A stretch of 21,639 nt of DNA. It comes from Sulfurovum sp. UBA4779. GTDB taxonomy: Bacteria; Campylobacterota; Campylobacteria; Campylobacterales; Sulfurovaceae. The DNA lies in the NCBI GenBank assembly GCA_002403155.1, contig DHHF01000005.1:33390-55028 (forward strand), written 5' to 3'. Both the position numbers and the translations under genes were made by a program. The notes under the pieces were generated by a model, which worked only from the letters and a program-made list of their open reading frames with translations, was not told where the DNA came from and made no database searches. Shown here one piece after another: positions 6,756-14,349 of this stretch. Position 1 is the stretch's first letter. The number at the start of each line of letters is the position of its first letter.

Positions 6756-8621
6756 ATGAAACAATTTGGCTTGAGTATTTGGGGCAATGATAATTTCATC
6801 ATCAAAAACAATACGATCAATATCAATTATGCAAGCAAACCTTCTCTTTTGCAGATTGCCCAGGAGATACGAGATAAAGGATACAAAGGGCCGCTTTTGC
6901 TCCGTTTTCCCCATCTGATAGAAAAACAGATATCTACACTTTTTACCGCTTTTGAAAAAGCCAAAAAAACTTTTGGGTATCAGGGAAAATTTCAAGCGGT
7001 TTTTCCCCTCAAAGTCAATCAGTTTCCTAATTTTGTTCATGCATTGATGGATGTTTCGCAAAAATACAATTACGGATTGGAAGCGGGAAGCAAAGCTGAA
7101 TTGATCATCGCTATGAGCAAAACCCCTATCGGGGCACCCATTACGGTGAATGGCTTTAAAGACAAGGAGATGATAGCGCTTTGCTTTATCGCTGCAAAAA
7201 TGGGACACAACATTACCGTAACCATCGAAGGGATCGGCGAACTTCAAACCATCATCCAGGTCCATTCAGAGTTTAATGAAGATGTCGAAAATCCTATCCT
7301 TCCCAAAATAGGCGTGCGCATAAGACTGCACAGTTCCGGGATTGGAATCTGGGCAAAAAGCGGAGGCTACAGCTCAAAGTTCGGTTTAACCTCCACTGAG
7401 CTTTTGGAAGCCTATGAACTGCTTAAAAAACATAAACTTCTTGCCTATTTGTCAATGATACATTTTCATATCGGTTCGCAAATGAGCGACATCTCTCCTC
7501 TTAAAAAAGCGTTAAGAGAGGCAGGAAACATTTATGCAGACCTTAAAAAACGCGGTGCAGATGCACTCTGCGCGATCAATATCGGAGGGGGGCTTGCAGT
7601 AGAATACAGCCAGCATGCCCACAACAGAGACAGAAATTATTCTCTTGATGAGTTCGCCAACGACGTGATCTATCTGATGCAAGAGATCGCCAAAAGCCGA
7701 GGAGTTGATGAGCCTGATATTTTTACAGAATCGGGACGCTATGTTGCAGCCCCGCATGCGATACTCATCACGCCCGTACTTGAGCTTTTTTCACAAGAAT
7801 ACCATGAAAAAAATCTTCGCCTCAAGGAAAACAACCCTCCGCTCATTCAAGAGCTCTATGATCTCTTCAGCACTCTTACGCGTGATAATGCCAGAGAATA
7901 TCTGCATGATGCCCTCGATCATATGGAAAGCCTGCTGACACTCTTTGATTTGGGGTATATCGACCTTGAAGACCGTTCCAATACGGAAATTTTAGTCAAT
8001 CTGATCATCAAAAAATCAATCGCATTGCTTAAAAACGAAGATACCAACGAACTCAAACGATTGCAAAACCGCATTCAGGAAAAATACCTTGTAAACTTTT
8101 CAGCCTTTCAATCGTTGCCGGACTTTTGGGGACTCAAGCAGCATTTTCCGATCATGCCTATCGATCATTTGGATATCAAACCTACCAATCCTGCAAGCAT
8201 ATGGGATATCACCTGCGACAGTGACGGAGAGATTGATTTCAATCCTGCTTTGCCGCTTTATCTTCACGATATCGATGTCAGCCAAGAAGAGTATTTTCTG
8301 GCGTTCTTCTTGACAGGAGCTTATCAAGAAGTTTTAGGGATGAGGCACAATCTTTTTACCCATCCCACAGAAGCCGTCATCACGTTTGACGAAAACGGGC
8401 ATTATGTCATCAACAACCTTATTGATGCACAAAATCTCATGGATGTACTGGATGATTTGGATTATGATACCAGCATCGTGGATAAAGCGCTCAAATACAA
8501 AATTGAAGAATCGGTCCACATCAGCAAAGAAGAAAAAAGAGAACTTTTGGGCAAGCTTTATCTTTATTTAAGTGAAAACAGCTATCTTAAAACCATTCAA
8601 GCCATCAGCGAAAACGAGTAA
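6756..8621 (+). CDS. speA: Biosynthetic arginine decarboxylase
   Basis: PLP enzyme of the alanine-racemase fold converting L-arginine to agmatine, the entry to putrescine by the agmatine route. The 621-residue protein matches the family length of about 630. The PLP lysine is Lys86 in AVFPLKVNQ. HIGSQ lies at 238-242, the phosphate-binding GGG at 277-279, and the C-terminal active-site segment CDSDG at 487-491 (Cys487 comes from the partner subunit in related enzymes). The start at MKQFGLSIWG fits the short-leader form common outside enterobacteria. An AAGGCAG stretch about 8 nt upstream is the likely ribosome site. cysE follows after 9 bp. A carboxy(nor)spermidine dehydrogenase further along the window would act later in the same pathway. 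Confidence 0.95.
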   Translation: MKQFGLSIWGNDNFIIKNNTININYASKPSLLQIAQEIRDKGYKGPLLLRFPHLIEKQISTLFTAFEKAKKTFGYQGKFQAVFPLKVNQFPNFVHALMDVSQKYNYGLEAGSKAELIIAMSKTPIGAPITVNGFKDKEMIALCFIAAKMGHNITVTIEGIGELQTIIQVHSEFNEDVENPILPKIGVRIRLHSSGIGIWAKSGGYSSKFGLTSTELLEAYELLKKHKLLAYLSMIHFHIGSQMSDISPLKKALREAGNIYADLKKRGADALCAINIGGGLAVEYSQHAHNRDRNYSLDEFANDVIYLMQEIAKSRGVDEPDIFTESGRYVAAPHAILITPVLELFSQEYHEKNLRLKENNPPLIQELYDLFSTLTRDNAREYLHDALDHMESLLTLFDLGYIDLEDRSNTEILVNLIIKKSIALLKNEDTNELKRLQNRIQEKYLVNFSAFQSLPDFWGLKQHFPIMPIDHLDIKPTNPASIWDITCDSDGEIDFNPALPLYLHDIDVSQEEYFLAFFLTGAYQEVLGMRHNLFTHPTEAVITFDENGHYVINNLIDAQNLMDVLDDLDYDTSIVDKALKYKIEESVHISKEEKRELLGKLYLYLSENSYLKTIQAISENE

Positions 8622-8630
8622 GGAAAAATA

Positions 8631-9332
8631 TTGAATCCGTTACGTCTTATCAGAGAAGATTTTGCAACGGTCAAAACAAATGACCCTGCACTCCACTCTG
8701 CGTTTGAACTTTTTTTTAATTATCCGGGGCTATGGGCGCTTTTTTTTCATCGGATTGCCCATTGGCTCTATCAAAAAAATTTGCGATTTATCCCGCGTTT
8801 GATTTCGGCATTGGGATTGTTTTTAACCACGATAGACATACACCCTGCCGCATCCATAGGGCGCAGAGTTTTTATAGACCATGGCGTAGGTGTTGTTATC
8901 GGAGAAACAGCCATTGTTGAAGATGATGTGCTTATTTACCAGCAGGTAACCTTAGGAGGGGTAAGCCTTGAAAAAGGCAAAAGACACCCTACGATAAAAA
9001 AAGGTGTTGTCATAGGTGCAGGTGCAAAAATATTGGGCAATATCATCATCGGAGCAAACTCCAAAGTGGGAGCAAATTCGGTGGTGATAAAAAACGTACC
9101 GGCAGACTCTACCGCAGTAGGTATTCCTGCCCGAGTCCTCAAGCGCGGATTTGATAAAAATCCGCTCAGCCATAACAAAATTCCCGACGTCCATAAAGAA
9201 ATTTTTGAATATCTTATCAAGCGTATCGAAGTCCTCGAAGAAGCGATAGAAACAGGGGATTTGAAACACATGAAAGACAAAGACCACACTCTGGATGAAA
9301 TCTATAACAATTTTATACATTCCATGGATTAA
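8631..9332 (+). CDS. cysE: Serine O-acetyltransferase
   Basis: Transfers acetyl from acetyl-CoA to L-serine, giving O-acetylserine for cysteine synthesis. The 233-residue protein has a helical N-terminal part and a left-handed beta-helix of hexapeptide repeats from about 70 to 170. Asp69 (DIHPAA) and His84 (DHGVGVVIGE) align with the catalytic Asp/His of E. coli CysE by motif. The C-terminal region is charged and longer than a bare repeat domain. The start codon is TTG, supported by AAGGA 6 nt upstream that overlaps the speA stop. Operonic with speA (9-bp gap); no obvious biochemical link between them. Confidence 0.93.
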   Translation: MNPLRLIREDFATVKTNDPALHSAFELFFNYPGLWALFFHRIAHWLYQKNLRFIPRLISALGLFLTTIDIHPAASIGRRVFIDHGVGVVIGETAIVEDDVLIYQQVTLGGVSLEKGKRHPTIKKGVVIGAGAKILGNIIIGANSKVGANSVVIKNVPADSTAVGIPARVLKRGFDKNPLSHNKIPDVHKEIFEYLIKRIEVLEEAIETGDLKHMKDKDHTLDEIYNNFIHSMD

Positions 9333-9368
9333 GCAGCGTAATTTAACCTTATCTAACAGTAAATTTAT

Positions 9369-9374
9369 TATAAT
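9369..9374 (+). promoter_or_regulatory. -10 box of the aspB promoter
   Basis: TATAAT after AAATTTAT in the 80-bp gap between cysE and aspB. Expected start about 9381, leader about 32 nt with AAGG (9403-9406) before the ATG. No terminator hairpin is visible after cysE, so read-through from speA-cysE is also possible. Confidence 0.6.
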
Positions 9375-9412
9375 CATGCCATTGATTTTATTTTAACTAT
9401 ACAAGGTTTTTT

Positions 9413-10588
9413 ATGCTCTCCAAACGTATCAAATCATTATCACCTTCATTAACCATCGCAGTGGCTTCTCTTGCAAGAGATCTTAAAGCCCAAGGCAAAG
9501 ACATCTTAAGTTTTTCTGCCGGAGAACCTGATTTTGAAACACCTTTGCTTATCAAAGAAGAAGCGATCAAAGCAATCAACGAAGGGTTTACCCGCTATAC
9601 GGCCGTAGCAGGCATTCCTGAACTTCTCAAAGCGATATGCGGAAAACTAAAAAGAGAAAACGGATTGGAGTATGCACCGTCTGATATCATTGTCAGCAAT
9701 GGAGCAAAACAATCCCTCTTCAATTTATTCCAAGCTACGATCGATCCGGGGGACGAAGTCATCATTCCTTCTCCCTACTGGGTAACTTATCCTGAACTTG
9801 TCATCTATTCAGAAGGCGTTCCTGTGATTATTGAAACGGATGAAAAAAGCGGATTTAAAATGACCGCAGCACAATTAAAAGCCGCTATTACCCCAAAAAC
9901 CAAAATGGTTGTGCTCACCTCACCGTCCAACCCTACCGGTTCGGTTTATTCAAAATCAGAACTTGAAGCTTTGGCAGAAGTCCTCAAAGGTACGGATATC
10001 ATCGTTGCCAGCGATGAAATGTACGAAAAACTCATTTACGGCATGGATTTTGTTGCAGCGGCAAGCATCAGCGAAGATATGTATCAACGGACGGTTACCA
10101 TCAACGGCTTAAGCAAATCGGTTGCGATGACAGGCTGGCGCTTTGGGTATCTTGCAACCCCCAACAAAGAACTGATTTCTGCTATGGACAAACTGCAAAG
10201 CCAAAGTACATCCAATATCAATTCTATCACGCAAAAAGCTGCTATCGTCGCATTGACAGGCAGGGTGGACGATGAAATCGAAACGATGAGAAAAGCCTTT
10301 GAAAACAGAGCAGAAGAAGCCGTAAAACTCTTCAATGCGATCGACGGCATTTCGGTGCTCAAACCAAACGGCGCCTTTTATCTTTTTGTAAATATTAAAG
10401 ATATTTCCAATGATTCTATCGCATTTTGCAAAGAATTGCTGCAAGCTACCGGGGTTGCCGTAGTTCCGGGGATCGGCTTTGGAAGCGAAGGCTATTTTAG
10501 ATTTTCATTTGCCACGGATATCACAACGATTCGCGAAGGTATCCGCCGTATAGAAAAATTTGTGGCACAAAAGCGGTCTGTGCAGTAA
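9413..10588 (+). CDS. aspB: Aspartate/aromatic aminotransferase, class I PLP enzyme
   Basis: Fold type I aminotransferase, most like the bacterial I-gamma aspartate aminotransferases (aspB/aspC in Campylobacter and Bacillus). It interconverts aspartate/2-oxoglutarate and oxaloacetate/glutamate. The 391-residue protein has the N-terminal LSFSAGEPDFETP segment, SNGAKQS for PLP phosphate binding, SPSNPTG in the middle, the PLP lysine Lys235 in GLSKSVAMTGWRFGY, and a C-terminal RFSFA with the substrate-carboxylate Arg. Substrate choice (aspartate versus prephenate or aromatic acids) cannot be settled from motifs. It has its own promoter, and a weak hairpin separates it from the patatin gene. Confidence 0.92.
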   Translation: MLSKRIKSLSPSLTIAVASLARDLKAQGKDILSFSAGEPDFETPLLIKEEAIKAINEGFTRYTAVAGIPELLKAICGKLKRENGLEYAPSDIIVSNGAKQSLFNLFQATIDPGDEVIIPSPYWVTYPELVIYSEGVPVIIETDEKSGFKMTAAQLKAAITPKTKMVVLTSPSNPTGSVYSKSELEALAEVLKGTDIIVASDEMYEKLIYGMDFVAAASISEDMYQRTVTINGLSKSVAMTGWRFGYLATPNKELISAMDKLQSQSTSNINSITQKAAIVALTGRVDDEIETMRKAFENRAEEAVKLFNAIDGISVLKPNGAFYLFVNIKDISNDSIAFCKELLQATGVAVVPGIGFGSEGYFRFSFATDITTIREGIRRIEKFVAQKRSVQ

Positions 10589-10605
10589 TTTTGCTGCTTG
10601 GGCAT

Positions 10606-10635
10606 AAAACGCCGACTCTCAGTTTTGCGTTTTTT
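10606..10635 (+). terminator. Possible weak terminator or attenuator after aspB
   Basis: AAAACGC (10606-10612) can pair with GCGTTTT (10627-10633) around a 14-base loop, and the descending arm runs into a T tract (10630-10635). Only three G-C pairs, so termination would be partial. The next gene's ribosome site (AAGGA, 10639-10643) follows immediately. Confidence 0.35.
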
Positions 10636-10651
10636 AAAAAGGATACAGCAT

Positions 10652-12730
10652 ATGAAGCTATTTCACACACTTTTTGTGCTTTTCTTTTTATCCGCTTCTT
10701 TTTCGTATGCCAAGCCAAAAGATATCGACGTTTCTATCGTAATCAGCGGCGGTGTAAGCCTGGGGGCTTACCAGGCCGGATACAATTGGGCAACCATAAA
10801 ACTGCTTCATACTGCATATCATCACAGCACGATTATCCGTCCTCATTTACGCTCTGTAGCCGGAGCCTCTGCAGGATCCATCAATGCGCTTCTTACGGCC
10901 ATGTATTGGTGTCAGGAAGAGGGCATCCCCTATAAAAACAGTGTCGATGATAATCTTTTTTATGACACGTGGGTTGATTTGGGACTAGAGGACCTTATCA
11001 TAGAAGGAAAAGATCCGACCAACAAAAGCACCCTCTTCTCTAGAAAAAAATTAAAAGAAAAAGCAGACAAGATCGTCGAACACCTTAATCAACCTATCTA
11101 TAAAAAGAGCTGTGAGATACCGTTAGGAATCGCCGTTACAAAAGTGACGCCGATCACGGAAGAGTTTCAAGGCATTCAAATCAAAAACCAAAACTTCTCC
11201 ATACCGCTGACACTTAAAACCGTCGATAAAAAAGCAACCATATACAATAAACCCATGCCGCCAAGTACGGACTTTTATCTTTCAATCCCCAACATAGAAA
11301 ACAACAAAGAGAAAATCATAGATGTACTCTTTGCCTCTTCTGCATTCCCCGGCGCATTTCAGCAGGTAAAACTTGAATACAACTACCAGGGGAAAAAGAG
11401 TTCGGGATATTTTATCGACGGGGGCGCCTATGACAATATTCCTCTGCAGCTAAGCATCGAACTGAACAAAAAATCAAAACATTTTATCTATATGGACCCT
11501 AGCAATACGAGAAAACAATTTCAGAAAAAAGAGCAAACCGAAGAAAAAATCCCTATGGGTTTTTTTAATGCCAATGCCGTTCCCTTGCTTACCAGTTTGG
11601 AAATATTCCAATCCATGAAGCTTTATCAAGCCCTGAACCTTTATTTTAAAAACAATCCTTCCAATACGCTTGTCGTATCCTCAAGATACCATCCGCTAAC
11701 AGGGAAGTTTTTGGAACATTTCGGCGCTTTTTTGGATAAAAATTTCCGTATTTACGACTACTACGCCGGGGTATATGACAGCATCTACCATCTGGCCCAT
11801 ACTATGAAGGAAAAGGGATACTACCCTTCGCTTACGCTTGTGGAACTTATGGATCAGTTTAAAATCTCTCTGGACATTGACGACAATCCTGAAGCGCGGG
11901 CAGCATACAATCTATTTTTAACAACGGAGTTTTATGGCACACATCCCAAAACAAACGATAAATTTTCCGCTATCTACAATGCATTCGATATCAAAAAGGG
12001 CGATACAACACGCTACACGATAAAAGAGTTTAAAAAATTCCTTGCCAGACTGGATACCGGCTATCTTGTGCCAAGCAAGCAGTCATTTTTAAGTTATGCC
12101 AAAAAAGATATCGACCAGTGGTACAAGCAGCCCCTAAGAACGATCATAGGGCGCATCACAACACTTGAGAATGAACGAGCCTCTGTTTATCCCGAATCAA
12201 GCTCTGTAGCAAAAATTACAAGTATCGCAGCATGGGCAGGGAGCACTTTTGTCAAAAAGAAAGACGGATTTGACATTTTGCCCCTTAATACCCCTGAAGA
12301 TAAAGACAAAGAGGCATTTCGGACCGCTTTGAGATTTCTTCCCGGCGAAATAGCAAACGACATTCGAAACGGGGGCATCACTTTGGGATACAATGCCTAT
12401 TGGTACAAGGATCTTGAAATCATTAACGGATTTGAAGCAAAAGCTGCTTATAGTTTCAATGACGACATATCGGATTTTATCCGTGTTGACCTCAACACTT
12501 TTAAAGAATACGGTGATTTTGTAAAATTCGGTGCAGGTTTTACGATTTTTGGAGACATGGAAGGGGAATTTTTTGATCCCGATACCGCTTATGGATTCAA
12601 CACCTATATCGACCTTATCGATATATTTAGATTTACCTATGTAAGAAGATACGGGGATCCGGCACGAAATGACTATTTTTATTTCGGTATAGAAAACATT
12701 CCGAGCCTTCTTTATTGGCTCAATCGATAA
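10652..12730 (+). CDS. Secreted patatin-like phospholipase with unassigned C-terminal region
   Basis: Probable lipid acyl hydrolase exported across the inner membrane. The start at 10652 is chosen over an upstream TTG because AAGGA lies 8 nt before the ATG and a clean signal peptide follows (residues 1-20, ending SYA, with a hydrophobic core LFVLFFLSA). The patatin domain spans about 25-290. The oxyanion-hole loop is SGGVSLGAYQAG (32-43), a variant of the usual GGGxxG. The nucleophile is Ser73 in GASAG, and the dyad Asp256 is in DGGAYDN. Residues 290-560 are mostly helical and charged. Residues about 563-692 alternate polar and aromatic/hydrophobic residues like beta strands (for example FIRVDLNTF, FVKFGAGFTIF), suggesting an outer-membrane or beta-rich domain. 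The last residue is Arg, not the Phe/Trp typical of barrels. At 692 residues it is close in size to PlpD-type autotransported patatins (about 728), but no POTRA domain or full barrel can be claimed. Faces dedA convergently. Confidence 0.85.
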   Translation: MKLFHTLFVLFFLSASFSYAKPKDIDVSIVISGGVSLGAYQAGYNWATIKLLHTAYHHSTIIRPHLRSVAGASAGSINALLTAMYWCQEEGIPYKNSVDDNLFYDTWVDLGLEDLIIEGKDPTNKSTLFSRKKLKEKADKIVEHLNQPIYKKSCEIPLGIAVTKVTPITEEFQGIQIKNQNFSIPLTLKTVDKKATIYNKPMPPSTDFYLSIPNIENNKEKIIDVLFASSAFPGAFQQVKLEYNYQGKKSSGYFIDGGAYDNIPLQLSIELNKKSKHFIYMDPSNTRKQFQKKEQTEEKIPMGFFNANAVPLLTSLEIFQSMKLYQALNLYFKNNPSNTLVVSSRYHPLTGKFLEHFGAFLDKNFRIYDYYAGVYDSIYHLAHTMKEKGYYPSLTLVELMDQFKISLDIDDNPEARAAYNLFLTTEFYGTHPKTNDKFSAIYNAFDIKKGDTTRYTIKEFKKFLARLDTGYLVPSKQSFLSYAKKDIDQWYKQPLRTIIGRITTLENERASVYPESSSVAKITSIAAWAGSTFVKKKDGFDILPLNTPEDKDKEAFRTALRFLPGEIANDIRNGGITLGYNAYWYKDLEIINGFEAKAAYSFNDDISDFIRVDLNTFKEYGDFVKFGAGFTIFGDMEGEFFDPDTAYGFNTYIDLIDIFRFTYVRRYGDPARNDYFYFGIENIPSLLYWLNR

Positions 12731-12756
12731 AGAGATAACAAAGGTTTTATTTCTTT
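12729..12756. terminator. Possible AT-rich hairpin between convergent genes
   Basis: AAAGAGATAA (12729-12738) pairs with TTATTTCTTT (12747-12756), ten pairs with one G-U, around an 8-base loop. It sits on the 16-bp gap between the convergent patatin and dedA stops. The stem is nearly all A/T, so terminator function is only plausible. Confidence 0.35.
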
Positions 12757-13307
12757 TTGGTCATCTTCTTCATCATATACCATATGCCGCCAATCACCGT
12801 AAAAAGAATGACCGGCATCATCCATGGATACTCTTTGAGCTTGTCAAAAAAAGCGATAAACGCTTCACTTGAATAATAGCTCCCTCCGCCGATAACCGCC
12901 ACAAATACAATAGAAGCAAAAACGTTAAAAAAAACAAACTTTTTAAAATCATACTTCGCTAACGCCATAGACAAAGGCACAAGGGTTTTAATGCCGTAAA
13001 TGAATTTTTGGATAAAGATCGCCATAATGCCATATTTGCGCATGATGAGCGTCGCTAAAGCGATTTTGCGTTTATGTTTTGCAAAATAAGGACGTACTTG
13101 GTTTTTTTGGTATTTGCCAAGATAAAAAAGAAAATTATCCCCCATAAAATTGGATACTGCTGCAACAGCCAAGGCTGTAGTCAAATCCATCTTACCCAAA
13201 TAAGATAAAACCCCCGCGGCCGCAACCACAACCAGCGATCCTCCGAAAGAGAAAAATGCGATAGCCAAATAGCCCCAGGTTTCCAGCGATGTTAATGTGC
13301 TTTCCAA
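12747..13307 (-). CDS. DedA-family (SNARE-associated/VTT-domain) membrane protein
   Basis: DedA proteins are multi-spanning inner-membrane proteins. Some recycle undecaprenyl phosphate or scramble phospholipids. The 186-residue protein has four to five hydrophobic segments and the family core FIQKFIYGIKTLVPLSMALAK (about 98-118), equivalent to the conserved F-GRF-PGxRT-PxxAG segment, although the G-R pair is Q-K here. The N-terminal re-entrant region (SFGGSLVVVAAAGVLSYLGKMDL) lacks the acidic/proline residues seen in the best-studied members, so function could differ. The start codon is TTG, supported by AAAGGA (13315-13320) 7 nt upstream; no ATG is suitably placed. A reverse TATCAT at 13336-13341 could be its -10. 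Confidence 0.85.
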   Translation of the reverse strand: MESTLTSLETWGYLAIAFFSFGGSLVVVAAAGVLSYLGKMDLTTALAVAAVSNFMGDNFLFYLGKYQKNQVRPYFAKHKRKIALATLIMRKYGIMAIFIQKFIYGIKTLVPLSMALAKYDFKKFVFFNVFASIVFVAVIGGGSYYSSEAFIAFFDKLKEYPWMMPVILFTVIGGIWYMMKKMTKKK

Positions 13308-13353
13308 AATTTTTTCCTTTTAAACTGATACAAGAATGATATCTAAAATATGC

Positions 13354-13359
13354 TATAGT
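13354..13359 (+). promoter_or_regulatory. Candidate -10 box for the AEC transporter gene
   Basis: TATAGT ending 7 bp before the ATG at 13367. Transcription would begin at or one base before the start codon, which together with the absence of a ribosome site suggests a leaderless transcript. Confidence 0.4.
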
Positions 13360-13366
13360 TCTTCTC

Positions 13367-14281
13367 ATGATCGAAACACTTCTCTCACTCATTTTTGTGT
13401 ATGTTTTTATTTTGCTTGGGTATCTTGCAAAGCGTCTCTTTAAAGAGGATATGAACCCTAAAACCCTGACACTCTTTTCTGTTTATTTTCTTCAGCCGTT
13501 TGTTACTGTATGGGGATTTAGCACCGCCAAACTTCACAGTGAGCATATTTTCGTACCTTTGGTTTATCTGGGGATCATTCTTGCATTGCTTGTTTCTTCG
13601 CTGTTTGTGGCTAAGCTGCTCTTTGAGGACGCTAAAGAGAGAGCGATTTTTTCTATCGCGGGATTTGTCGGCAATACCGGGAATATCGGCATTCCGCTTG
13701 GGATCGCTCTTTTTGGGGAGCAAAGCGTGATTTATACGACGCTTATCAACATCGCCAACGTATTTGTTGTCTATATCATAGGAGTTTATATTTACTCAAG
13801 AGGTTCTTTTAGTATCAAAAATTCACTTTTAAATATTGTTAAAATTCCTATTATCCCGGCCTCTGCGGCAGCCTTTATGATCAATATTTATGACATACCC
13901 CTCAGTTCATCTATCCGGGAATTTTTTAAAATGGGTGCTTATGCGGGTATCGTGCTGCAGCTTTTCTTGCTTGGCACATTTCTGCACGGCATTCGCATTC
14001 AAGAACTGCAGCCAAAACTCTTTATCGGGACGATGTCGCAAAAATTCATCATTATTCCGGCAGCAACCTGGTTTCTTTTGAGCTTTACCTCTTTGCCTTT
14101 ATTTGTGCAGGGGGTGATCTTTATGGAGATGATGGTGCCCATTGCCATAGCCAATATCAATCTGGCCTCCCTTTATAACTGCCGCCCAAAAGAGGTGACT
14201 TCGCTGATACTTTTAAGTACTTTGCTCTTTGTTCCGTTGCTTTTTGTGCTCAGCCACATCATAAATTTTTACTATTTATGA
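13367..14281 (+). CDS. AEC-family (auxin efflux carrier) transporter
   Basis: Secondary transporter of the BART superfamily. Bacterial members export or import small organic acids such as malate, but the substrate cannot be read from sequence. The 304-residue protein is hydrophobic throughout, with about ten membrane segments in two halves. The first-half signature GNTGNIGIPLG (102-112) matches the conserved N-x-G-xx-G-x-P motif of the discontinuous helix. The second half ends with a matching hydrophobic stretch including MVPIAIANINLASLY. No Shine-Dalgarno sequence precedes the ATG. It is divergent from dedA and followed after 68 bp by the carboxy(nor)spermidine dehydrogenase gene; a transport role in polyamine metabolism is not supported by anything seen. 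Confidence 0.9.
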   Translation: MIETLLSLIFVYVFILLGYLAKRLFKEDMNPKTLTLFSVYFLQPFVTVWGFSTAKLHSEHIFVPLVYLGIILALLVSSLFVAKLLFEDAKERAIFSIAGFVGNTGNIGIPLGIALFGEQSVIYTTLINIANVFVVYIIGVYIYSRGSFSIKNSLLNIVKIPIIPASAAAFMINIYDIPLSSSIREFFKMGAYAGIVLQLFLLGTFLHGIRIQELQPKLFIGTMSQKFIIIPAATWFLLSFTSLPLFVQGVIFMEMMVPIAIANINLASLYNCRPKEVTSLILLSTLLFVPLLFVLSHIINFYYL

Positions 14282-14349
14282 TAAAATTAAAAATCAAATT
14301 CACTTCTGTGCTGAGACAAAAGCTCAATATCACATTTTAAAGGATTTCT

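Noticed and set aside
10598..10651. TTG start 54 bases upstream for the patatin gene
   Set aside because: It reads through the aspB hairpin region and hides the signal peptide; the ATG at 10652 has AAGGA at good spacing.
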